NCBI GenBank assembly: GCA_003254905.1
Contig: QANU01075461.1
Span: forward strand, 218,329-282,328
Source of the DNA: Nissolia schottii
Lineage: Eukaryota; Streptophyta; Magnoliopsida; Fabales; Fabaceae
Direction: 5' to 3'
Length of the DNA stretch: 64,000 bases
Positions 53,995-64,000 of the stretch are shown here, piece after piece. Below the pieces are notes generated by a model. That model did no database searches, had not been told where the DNA came from, and saw only the letters and a program-made list of their open reading frames with translations. Every line of letters begins with the position of its first letter. Position 1 is the stretch's first letter. The translations under genes were made by a program, and so were the position numbers.

Positions 53995-54163
53995 AGGGGT
54001 TGATCCAAGTGGTAAGCGACTTGATATCACTTCAGCAAGGTCTCGAGTTCGAGACCTTGTGTACGCAGTTATTCCAGCTGGGAGACTCACTCGCCATAGC
54101 CAGGTGCGCGACCCGGGTCGACCCGGATTAGTCAAGGCTGAGCCTTGGATATCGGGTAGACAA
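53995..54163 (+). mobile_element. tRNA-derived SINE, copy 2
   Basis: Same family as 35031-35190: TGATCCAAGTGGTAAGCG (box A region), CGAGTTCGAGACCTTGTGTA (box B region), CCCGGGTCGACCCGGATTAG. The tail differs (TTGGATATCGGGTAGACAAC), so this copy probably keeps more of the 3' end. Confidence 0.8.
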
Positions 54164-54222
54164 CTTAAAAAAATAAAAATAAAGAGAATATAAAATAAAA
54201 AGAAATCAATGGGAGAAGATAA

Positions 54223-55396
54223 TGTAACATCTCGCATTTTGTACTTTTCCTTGAACTTAGTCTGATAGCAATGTGTGCAAAGTTCAACTTTTATCACTGA
54301 TCAAGTAGGCGTTAAACCTTATATTCACAGTACATAAAAAGAGAAATAAATAATAAATGACAATAATGATAATTATGAAAATGGAGTTAGAATAGTCATG
54401 TCTACTATCAAGCATCAGTGTCTTGGTTAGTATTATGACAATTGTCTAACACTCCATAGAATTAACCTTGGTATGCCATAGAGTCACAAAGGAGTCGCAG
54501 GACTTGTTTTATATCTCTAGAAAGTCTAGTATTTAGTTATCCTCTTTCTACATCGACTTTGGAACCTTTTATGGTTCGCGAGTCAGAGTTTGGGTTTTGG
54601 TTAGAATTTTTTTGTAAATTTCTAGGACTGGTTTACTCCATGTCTAAAGCCTTTATGAGGCCAAGGACGAGTGTAGAACCCTTTTCTTAATATTTGTCCT
54701 TCTTATTCTTATTTTTAATCCCATATAGTTAAGTGTGTGTCATTTCTAAGTTTTTTTTGAGACACCTAGGATTGAGTGTTGAGTCCATGCACGACACATC
54801 ATGACACATGGCACACACATGTGCACCACGTGTCACAACGCATGTCTCTTAGTGAGATACATGGCCATTTGACCATAACACCTCACCCCCACCTTCATAA
54901 ACCCTTCTCCTTTTCTCTTCGCACAACTTCTCTCATTATTCATTCCTCTCATTGTTCAACCCCACCATCCCAAATTTCCTCACCCAACCCTCATCCCCTT
55001 CAAGAATCCATAACCCACATCACCATCTTAGCCTCCCATCCCTAACAACTACGTTGTTTTTGCCAATACCTACTCGCCATTGTGGTCATCAACACGACCA
55101 TCATAATCATCCTCTCACCATCAAGCATCATCATCGATGCCATCACCATCACCTTACCACCATCATCTCCATTGCCATCATCTTTGATGAAATCACCATC
55201 TTCACCTTATCCTCATCAACTTGAAGCTCCACCACTCAAGTCCCTCATCATGATCTAATTGCCACCATCGTCGCTACACAAATGCCGCTGTGTCCACCAT
55301 CAACAATGCCATTGCATTCACCATCGCCGCCATCTACATCCACCATGCAACCTCACTTGCTAGCCCTCATTAGCCCCCAAAATCCATCACTGGAGC
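54223..55396 (+). mobile_element. LTR fragment F (related to the long-LTR family)
   Basis: Starts TGTAACATCTCGCATTTTG and has the CACACATGTGCACCACGTG-type palindromic stretch seen in copies D and E. It is broken off at 55396 where fragment G begins. The His/Pro/Thr-rich frames at 54776-55224 are low-complexity readings of this leader. Confidence 0.5.
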
Positions 55397-56691
55397 TGTA
55401 ACACCCCTTTTTTCGCTAAACGTTAACACTGTGTTCTCTTCTATGCAATAACCAATATTTAACTGTTATTTGGGATATTCTTGAACCATACAGTAATAAC
55501 TTATTAATTAACTAATAATTTTCCCTTAGTCACGTTGATTTCAAAACTTCTGATGATTCATCAATCGGACTTACGGTTTAGAAGTTAGGATCAAGTCCAC
55601 TAGTTCATGGTGCCCACTTTGTCTTTGTCTAAGGTCCCCAGAGACGCGAGACCTATGTGGGACCCACTTTATACGTGTTTTAAAAATAAATATCATTTTC
55701 AGTCCTGATTCTACACAAAAAACTAAAATTTTTTTTTACGCTTTTTGCTTTTTTTTATGCACCTCGCATTAAGCGTATCCTTTCTATGACACTATGTATT
55801 TCTCAACGCAAATTTTTACCTTTTTTCATGCATCAGCCATGCATTTCAGCAGTTGTGACACTCATCTTTTTATTCTCTATCACTTCATTCAAAGAAATCT
55901 TTTTCTTACACACTCAAGAGAAAAGTGAAAAAGGCCAATCACTATTTTCTCTTCTTCTTCCAAGCTCTCGAAACTTCATCTTCTTCCTCCAACCAACATT
56001 CTAAAACTATGACCTTCCTCACCATAAACACCATAAAAAAACTCATCAAATCCTTATACTCTCTTCACAAAAATTGAAGCCTTCGTCATCCTTTACAAGA
56101 CGACTTGACTTGTTTAAGCTTTATGTGGGTTTCTATGCACTCTTGTGCTACTATCTCATTCTATGGTTTTTATTTTTAAATATGTTATTCGTCTCTTTTC
56201 CTCTCCATGAAAATATAATTTCTTTCACCGTCTAAGAAAATGTGCAAAATTTGGTTTTCAAAATTCCTCTTGTAAGAGCTTATGTTGTTTTGATCTCTAT
56301 GTTCTTGAGTTCCTATAAGTTTTCCTTTAAGAAAATGTGTTTTCCATATTTCTAAAATTGAAAAGGAAGGTTCAGTTTTGTCCCATTAAATAATGTTCCT
56401 CATGTGTGCTTTTACTTCTAAACTTGTTTATGAGTTCCATGTATAATGGCTAAGAGAATTTCTTGAAATGGTTCCTCTTGACAAAGGATTTTAAATGAAC
56501 TTAGGTTTCCTCTTGGTGTATTTTAGCCTTGCTATGCTATATGCCCTATGTTTGTTGTTTATTATGTTGATGATGTTCAAATGATCCATGGTGCGTCCAT
56601 TAGAAATTATGATAAGAGTTTTTGGACTAAAACTAGTAGGTGATGAACTTATGTTGCTCGCTTTTGTCATTTTGGTTTTGGTTATGTTATG
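55397..56691 (+). mobile_element. LTR fragment G, first part
   Basis: Begins TGTAACACCCCTTTTTTCGC. The region 55510-56170 has an inverted relative at 61870-61170 (fragment H). At 56691 it is interrupted by solo LTR C and continues at 59874. No gene. Confidence 0.55.
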
Positions 56692-57740
56692 TGTAACACC
56701 CTAGCTAGCTAGCCTACGCTTAAGTCGTAAACTTGCCGGCTAAGTTGTTATCTGCTTTGGTGGGGCTAATACTTAGTCACGTTTATACTTTAAAAATATT
56801 GTTACCCAAAATATGGACCAGATTAAAATTTTCCTTGTACGTTACATAGAATACATTGTGAGCGGAAACATAACATGCTTAACTATATAAAAAGATATAA
56901 TTAATACATGCCAAGATAACAAACAACGGTCCTTCATACATTCATAAGCAAATACATATTTAGTATTATAAGTATTTAGTACAAATATCAATAGAAGTAC
57001 AAGTACACATATATAATCTACTAGCTAATCGTCTAGCCTTCAGTCATCCTCCCTTGGGAGGGTTCTTCCTCATGTAGCTCATCTCCTTGTCCCTCGTCGA
57101 ATCCTGAAGTCATGGATGAGTGGGGTGAGAACATAGCGCTCTCAGTGGAAAACCTTAGGGATTAGGGGATTGCTTATCCTCATTCACGCTTTAGGCCGCT
57201 CAGGATTTTCTAAGTGTTACAGTTATACTATATCCTTACTATTTATTAATATTCATGCTAAGCCTGAGTAGATTTATCTAAATTATCTATGTGACTGGGA
57301 AACCTATTCTTCATTAACTAAGTCATCTGTTCTCTACCTTACTTCCTAAGTCACATATAATCACATAATTCACATAATCACATAATAAGCTTCAGTGTGT
57401 GTCCACTTATAACCGTGACCATTTTAATTATAAGCTTCCACACACATCCCCTTTATGTACAGTTGTATATCACTTAGAGCACATACTCAAGCTCAACCCC
57501 CCCGTAGCGGTGGCCTACCGCCACAAGCTTCATTTTTGTCTCAGTTTCGTGAGGACTAGGCAGCGCTTAACCTGAGTAGCTCACGATAGGAGAGTCCATC
57601 CTTATGCTAGGGACGAGATAATCCCAGGGTTCAGCTTGCCTTTCTTGCTGGCTAGTGGCATAACTAGGAAAAGAATCATTTAACCTCATCCTCCTTTATT
57701 TCCTTTTAGGAACTCAGTGACGTCATGCCCTATTCCTTTT

Positions 57741-57880
57741 CCAGTCAACAATCCATATATCCAGTCCATAGTTCATATATCCAATCAACAGTTCACATAT
57801 TCAGTCAATAGTTCATACATTTAGTCGACAGTTCATATATTTCGTCAATAGTTCATACATCCCGTCAACAGTTCAATTTA
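57741..57880. repeat. Short minisatellite in LTR C (about 20 bp x 7)
   Basis: Seven variants of CAGTCAACAGTTCATATATC in tandem. Not found in copies A, B, D or E. Confidence 0.8.
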
Positions 57881-59303
57881 GCATACTTAGTTCAATTAGT
57901 AGATCCATGGATAATTGCAAGCAGTGTGAAAAATTATGTTTAAGAAAAGTGTTAGTGTTCAGAAAATGACAAGTTTTGAAATAGGGATTCTGAACTTCAG
58001 TCAGGCCGTTCAACGCACTGGCCTATCAGTGTGAACCCTAGCCGCTCAGCGCTACCTAACGAATTTCAGCCCCTAATTCCTGCAATTTTTCCATGTTCCA
58101 CAAGTTTCCTCGAAATCAATCTTCAATATATTTCTTCCATCACCCATCATTCATTTTTAACAACAGTAAACATACTTTCATATTCCTAAACTCATTTCCA
58201 TCCTAAATCCATACTTTCCTAACAACCAATTCATGAAGCACATAGCACATCTGGCACGTATAACACATATTCACATCATTCATACCATTAATTATATACT
58301 ATCATTAACTTCACATATAAGGAACATAATCTCATGCTTTGAACATAACAAACGTAGACCTAGTAACTAGTACAATAGGCATCTGATTTCTGTCAGAAAC
58401 TAGCGACCATAAACTGGAGAGGTCTAAGACCTTACCCCAAGGTTTTTGGTAGCCCTAAGATCATTTTTCATGTCTAAAAACTCAGATTTTGAACTCCACT
58501 GCACGAAATTCTAGTTTTGCCCCTTTTTCCAAAATTACCATTTCGCCCCGTAAACGTTCTGTTTTCTTTGGAATTTTGGTCTCAAAAACCCAATAGATTT
58601 AAGACTTGTCCTTAAGGTTTTTGATAGTTCTAAATCCATATTTTCTGAAAACAAACCCTTCCCATTTGGCCCTTTTTCACAAAAACTCTGTTTTCTACCT
58701 GTTTGCTGAGAAATTTATCGGGGACTCCAAAAATCATAAAAATTGACATCCCACTCAATTTTTCGTGTAGAACTCAAAAATAACATTAGTTTTTCATGAT
58801 AAAAATCCCAGCATACAGTTCGCTTCAAAATCGTGCCATAGCCCTAATTTCAACTTAGGCTTTCCTAATTTCTGACAGAATCACAGACAACACCAGCAGA
58901 TCCAGACAATCATCAACAACATATATACCGAGGTCACATAAAAGGCATCCTAACCACAGATATATCTAGCATAAAACATAGCATAAACATCATCATACAT
59001 CTTAAATCACATAGACAGTGATTATGTCTGTTTACCCACGTTTTATGGTTCTGGTGTTTCCTGTAGACTTCTAGCTTGCTTTGATGGCTCCTACATCTTC
59101 TTGGGCTGAATCTTTCCAAGCTTCCCCTAAGGATTTTGAAGGATTTTTGTAGGTTTAGGTTAAGGAATTTCTGAGGGATTTGGACTGGGTTGGTTGTAGG
59201 AAGTGTCTGAGGCTTTGGTTTAACAGAATAACAGTTGATTGTGTAATCGGGCAGAGCTTTGGTAAGGTTTCCAAATTTTCTCTCAATTTTCAGATTTTGG
59301 GGG

Positions 59304-59311
59304 TATTTATA
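59304..59311 (-). promoter_or_regulatory. LTR promoter TATA box, copy C
   Basis: TATAAATA on the minus strand, about 557 bp from the LTR 5' end, matching A and B in position. Confidence 0.7.
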
Positions 59312-59873
59312 GGCCTAGGGCCGAAATTATCCTTTCCAATTTTGCCATTGGGAAAAAATTCCCAAAATGCCCTTATTTTGTCTTATTATACATGTCCTTT
59401 TCATGAGTCATATGGTGACTCACCATGTTGGACTTTGACTTGGCCAAGTGGCCACCTTCTTGGCCGTGTATGGCCTTGTGTCTTGGCCACTTTTTGTGGC
59501 CAAGAATTAACGGGCTCCGGCAGATCAATTTTGATCAGGTTTTATTATTTTCGGTCCCGGTACTTTACGTACGGCTGTTCTGAAAATATTCCGATCACAT
59601 CTTTGTGATCCTATAATTTTTCCAAGTAATATTTTAGGTACACTTGGGGTATTTGTGAACTCTGTTCTGTAGCTGTACCTTTTACGAAAACTTTGGACGT
59701 GCAGTTGTATTTAGACGACAAAAAGGGTTTATTCTGGTGTCTGCAGAATTTTCCGAAACAGAGTAGAATTTCTTCTACAGACATTTTAATCCATCAATTA
59801 GTGCAAGACCTTATTTCCCCCTATTTAATTTGGGAAATCTTTACTAAGTGAAAAAGCGAGATGTTACATTATG

Positions 59874-60420
59874 TGGTTATGCTTGTAGTTTGATATGTTG
59901 ATGATGTTCAAATGATCCATGGTGAGTTCATTATAAACTATAACGAGTTTTTGGACTAAAACCAAAAGGTGATGAACTCATGTTTCTAGAAAGCTTCCTC
60001 AAGAGACGGCCTTGAGTTATCCTCTATATTATCTTAGATTCAAGGTAGTCTTGATCACTTTGTATTATTTGAAGTTACATTATATTCTAACGACATTTTT
60101 GCCTATTTTACTCCCCAATTCAACTATTACCTCATAACTATCATTACTATTCTTTTTGTAATCTTCGGTAATTACTCAATCCTCGTGAGTACAACAACCT
60201 AAGCTATAAAAGCCTCATTTATTACTTACTGTGACTAATGCACTTGCTAGCTTTCGCATGTCATATATATTACTTACTTACTTGCTAGTTTTCACTTGTT
60301 AGTGATTAAAACCCTATAATGGTCTCTAGTGACATATTATTCGTATGTCTCTAGGGCCCAAAAGGATTACTAAGCCACTAAGAAATTCCAAAGAACAAAC
60401 CCTAAGGTATCTTAGTGCTC
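59874..60420 (+). mobile_element. LTR fragment G, continuation
   Basis: Resumes after solo LTR C. It starts with a second copy of a block of about 110 bp that also lies just before the insertion (GATGATGTTCAAATGATCCA ... GGTGATGAACT, 56568-56660 and 59900-59985), so fragment G already held this duplication. The right limit is uncertain. Confidence 0.45.
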
Positions 60421-60599
60421 ATGGTTGAATTCTCTCTAAGGAATTCTACTCATTCCTTTCAACAGCATTTGAACATCAATGTTGTTAATCAAAACATAAA
60501 GGAATTGAAAACATCAACATTTTTCATGAAAACAAATCCTAGCACTGGGGACTCCTTTATGTTTAAATCCATAGAGCTCCAATTAACATTATATGATTG

Positions 60600-61990
60600 A
60601 TTTTTCATCAAAACTTTCTACACAAACACGTACTCAAATCTTTCAATGAATCCGAAAGCATTAACACTTTTCACATAGTCAATGTCTAACCCTAAGCACA
60701 CACCAAAATCGATTTTCTCTTGAAAGTGCATAACTTCATCAACTTTGCATTTTTTTTTCAAAACCAATATTCTAGTTCACACTTTAGGTATCTAAGACAC
60801 ACTAATCCATCATCAAAAGAAAAATCAAGGATTCTAAAACAAAGCCAAACCTGAAATTCTCTTGGAAAACCCTAACTAGTCACAAAACTCATTTTTTTTT
60901 ACAAAAACCTATTCACAAAAGATGCTTAGAATCTCACAAGAAAGCTAAATATGTAACTACATTTCAAAATAAACTAAGGCAAGCCTAAGAAACATAATAG
61001 GGTAAAAGCTCCACCTTGAAGAAAAAATCATTTTAACACGAAAATATTTCTTGAAAAAGTCTTGGAAGTCTTGCAAGAAACTCAAATATGTAGCTAGCGA
61101 TAAAAAAAATAATAGAGAACCCCAAACCCTAGCCATGGCCAAATTTTACAAGGACATGAACGAAAAAAGAAAATATATTTTCTTGAAGATGAAAGTGAGG
61201 AGAATCGCACATATAGCCAAAGATTTGTGCACAAAGGTGCATAGAAAACCCACCTAAAATGAAAACTAAGGATGCCTTCTTGTAGAAGATGAGGATGGCT
61301 TTAATTTTTGTGAAGAGTTTGTAAGGATTGGAAGAGTTTATGGGGCAAAAATGTGGTGGGCAGGCCATGAATCTGTAGGCTTTCAGGGGAAAAAGGTGAA
61401 GTTTTTGAAGTTCTTAGAAGTGGGAGAAGAGAAAGTTTGGGTTTTTGTTTTTTTTTTTCTCTTGAGTGTGATTTAAATTGTAAGAATGAAAATAAGTTGA
61501 AAATGAAATAAAATAGGGGAAAAGAGAGGGAGGTCAGGTTCAACCCTACTGCATCTGAAAATGAGGAAAGGGTTTGCTTGTGTAAGTTTATAAAGTCATT
61601 GAAAGGACGCACACGATGTGCGGTGCGTTAGAAAAAGTAAAAAGAAGTAACTTTTTGAATTTTCTGTGTAGAACATGGAGTAAAATAGACACTTATGTTT
61701 AGAACACAGATAAAGCAGATTCCACATGGGTCTCTGGTCTCTAGTGACCTTAGACAGAGACAGAGTGGGCCCTACAAACCAACAAGTCTGATCATAACTT
61801 CTAAATCATAGCTCCGATTGACAAACTGTACGAAGTATTGGAATCAGTGTAGACTAAGGATGAAAACATCCTAGAAACGCTAAAGATATGGGAACAAGAC
61901 TTGAGACCCCTCCTTCGGTCTCTATCCCAAGCGTTGACTTAGTCAGATTGACAGTTGACTGTCGAGGAAATTAACTGTTATTTCGTCCTA
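60600..61990 (-). mobile_element. LTR fragment H, inverted relative of G
   Basis: The minus strand of 61870-61170 follows the plus strand of 55510-56170: CAATCGGA...TAGAAGTTA(T/G)GATCA, CCCACT(T/C)TGTCT(T/C)TGTCTAAGGTC, and CTCTTCACAAAAATT(G/A)AAGCC. No terminal TG/CA or target duplication found. Open frames at 60957-61612 lack domains. Confidence 0.5.
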
Positions 61991-62159
61991 TTAGTTAACT
62001 GGACTATTTTTGTATTTTTAGTTGATTGCAATATTATATTTTATTTTGTGGTTGTGTAGTTTAAACATATGCCTAGTTAACAATATAATGATAATCTTTG
62101 CTTATCCTAATAAAAGACTATATTCTGATTTACGAAAAAATTGGATGTGATATGCTCCA

Positions 62160-63073
62160 TCTTTAGCTGATGTAGTTGTTGCTTCAGATTCAGCTTGTTG
62201 GCCAAACCCTTAGCCAAATAGAGTTTTACCAACTTTTCCCAAATTCTAGGTACTCAATCTTCTTTCATGACATTGTTAATGATGTTATCAACAATACAGA
62301 CTCAAATAGTGCTCACACATTTTTCTTCCAACTCTTCCTACTCAGCATCTATCATCTTCTCCGGCTTCCCATCCCTTTTTACTTCAACGCCCGGGCCAAT
62401 CCCTGTTGAATAAGGATGTCTTTCACTCTTCTTTTCCAAAAAGTGAAGCATCCCTTTCCTTCAAATTTGTCGGCAACAAACCCGCTAAAATTTGTCGACC
62501 TTGTGCAAACCCTATTTTCTCCATAAAACTGATCTCAAATAGCTCTGATGTCACTTGTTGGGAAAAACATGTAGCGGATTCACCCTAAACTATCATGAGC
62601 AATTACTATTAAAATATAAAGCACAAAGAATTAAAAGAAAAATTGAAGAGACACAGAAGAGTGCACACAAATTAACGTGGTTTGGCAAAATCATGCCTAT
62701 ATACACCAAGAGGAACCTATTTCACTATGAGAGAAATACTTTAACTGTACAAGAATACTGAAAGTTTGAACCCAAACCCAACATAGATCCCTTGTACACC
62801 TTCTCTCATAAATAGAAATAACACTCTCTCACTTGCTAATAACCATAGCACACCATAATGTTATCTGTGTGTATGTCATTGACTCTTGGCCTTGATCTTA
62901 TTTATACCCACTCAATCCTTGGCCTCCAAGTTGTCAAACTTGTCCACCAACTAAACTTAGCCTCCAAGAAAACTTGCTCACCAAGCTAACTTTGTCCACT
63001 AAGTAATAGCTAATAAAATAAAATCAATAATTTCGTAATTAAGAAAGTTTTACATGAGACAAAAATACCAACA
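62160..63073 (-). mobile_element. Ty1/copia-type LTR with truncated internal region
   Basis: LTR at 62556-63073 on the minus strand, TGTTGGTATTTTTGTCTC ... TTTTTCCCAACA. It is followed by AGTGACATCAGAGC, a diverged initiator-tRNA-Met primer-binding site (62542-62553). The plus-strand motif TTAACGTGGTTTGGCAAAAT in the LTR is common in plant copia LTRs. Only about 400 bp of internal sequence remains (62160-62555) and it shows no clear gag domain. Confidence 0.65.
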
Positions 63074-63116
63074 ATTTCAGACTGAGTGCCTCATACCAAA
63101 CAACATATAAGTGCTC

Positions 63117-63117
<1 letters not shown>

Positions 63118-63153
<36 letters not shown>
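63118..63153. repeat. (AAT)n microsatellite
   Basis: About eleven ATA/TAA units in a row, close to the edge of the copia LTR fragment. Confidence 0.9.
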
Positions 63154-63155
<2 letters not shown>

Positions 63156-64000
63156 TTGTTCCGGTGCCTACCGCCTATGGGAGAGCAGCTTGAGCTATAC
63201 GATGCATATCACATCTCACACGGAAATAGTTGACGTTTATCTACTAAAATAGATATATATCAGCGCTTGACCAAAATGATAATTATTGGTTTGTTAGATT
63301 AGTTCTCACATCAACTGATTGTTCAACAATGCCGCAATCGTAATCGTATTTGTTAATAATTATTTTAAATACTTTTCTCAATATACATGCATGATATATA
63401 TATATATATAAGCCAGAAAGATAGAGAACTGGGTGGCCACATGTTGGTAATAACAACCAAAAGTTGAAGCCAAGGATAAGAAAGCAAGACAAAGACAAAG
63501 GAGGAACTATAGCTGGCCACCCAACATAAAAATATGACAAATGAGAGGATGGACCCCCTACCCACCCTTCTCTTTGTCCACTGTTTCTCTATACTAATCA
63601 CAATTCATCAAATCATTAACAAATTCATAGTTGCCGGGCGCCCCACCTGACGATCAGTGTTTCTCAATTTTAATTGTGAGCGTCTAGTAAGTACCACTAT
63701 AGTTTATGCTGTCGAATTTTACTGTCATTCATTTATTTTTCCGTAAATTCTTTACACATTTATTAATGTGAAATTTCAAGGGGGAACCCGTCTTTTTCTA
63801 ACTCTGAAATTTGATCAGTACTTTGTATATGTCTAAATGGCAAGACGAAGTTTGTGGAAATGTGTAATGAGGTGAATTGTGTAAAAGAGGAATTATAGAT
63901 ATAATGAATGTATTTTAGATATTTTCTGCATTTGTGATGGAAAACCTCCTTAGGAAGGAGATGATTAGAGAAGAAATCCTACGGAGAGAGATAGGATAAG
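63154..64000. other. Intergenic, no gene seen
   Basis: A short (AT)n run lies at about 63396-63410. The frames at 63283-63601 (-) are hydrophobic but carry no known domain or splice context. Nothing else supported. Confidence 0.4.

Larger units (their letters stand above)
56692..59868 (-). mobile_element. Solo LTR, copy C of long-LTR family (3177 bp)
   Basis: Minus orientation, 5' end TGTAACATCTCGCTTTTTC at 59868, 3' end (complement of TGTAACACCCTAGCTAGC) at 56692. Target duplication TTATG at 56687-56691 and 59869-59873. TATA box at 59304-59311, donor-like GTGGGTAA near 59039, acceptor-like CATGACTTCAG at 57104 with the hairpin GAGAAC/GCTCTC (57127-57143, one mismatch). It was inserted into fragment G. 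Confidence 0.9.

Noticed and set aside
54776-55224. His/Pro-rich proteins of about 90 codons
   Set aside because: Simple CAC/CAT/CCA-rich leader of LTR fragment F; no start context or domain.

Overview
The window is nuclear DNA from a flowering plant, almost certainly a eudicot. Three ordinary plant genes with spliceosomal introns lie in a dense, nested layer of plant transposable elements: Ty3/gypsy, Ty1/copia, a family of very long solo LTRs, a small non-autonomous LTR element, a Mutator-like element with a plant mobile domain gene, MITEs and SINEs. Nothing bacterial, organellar or CRISPR-like was seen. The species cannot be named from the sequence.

Host genes. (1) 7715-12152 (+): the last five exons of a DUF3754 (TMEM143-like) membrane protein gene; its earlier exons are not visible and probably lie left of the window beyond the TE nest. 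(2) 19678-25601 (-): a complete 11-exon MAP65 microtubule-bundling protein of 601 codons, with one apparent GC-AG intron. (3) 33484-52457 (+): a complete six-exon GH9 endo-1,4-beta-glucanase of 484 codons. Introns 4 and 5 of this gene have been inflated to about 9.3 and 7.6 kb by a copia element, a solo LTR, a SINE, a foldback MITE and a 6.7-kb MULE, yet every exon still joins in frame.

TE layout. 1-6260: decayed Ty3/gypsy element (-), split inside gag by a 4.3-kb solo LTR (copy D). 6835-6930: SINE tail. 8436-11427: MITE, Stowaway and nested TRIM-like LTR element in the DUF3754 intron. About 13.8-18.2 kb: gypsy LTR, primer-binding site and decayed gag, then another repeat. 26716-32670: LTR copy E, split by solo LTR copy A. 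36199-40946: copia element. 41052-43798: solo LTR copy B. 45362-52107: MULE. 54223-62000: LTR fragments F and G, solo LTR copy C, and an inverted relative H of G. 62160-63073: copia LTR fragment.

The most interesting feature is the long LTR family (A-E). Four copies have perfect 5-bp target duplications (ACTTG, CTACC, TTATG, TCCAC) and TG...CA ends. All five share a gene-like plan: a TATA box about 400-650 bp from the 5' end, a conserved GTGGGTAA site a few hundred bases downstream, then 1.35-2.06 kb of variable sequence ending in a pyrimidine-rich 3'-splice-like TTTATG(A/G)TTC(C/T)AG. In A, B and C that 3' site follows a GAGAAC/GTTCTC hairpin. This suggests a long LTR leader with its own intron. 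Within that segment each copy carries a different tandem repeat. Two copies (D and E) also retain a related short reading frame directly after the predicted 3' splice site.
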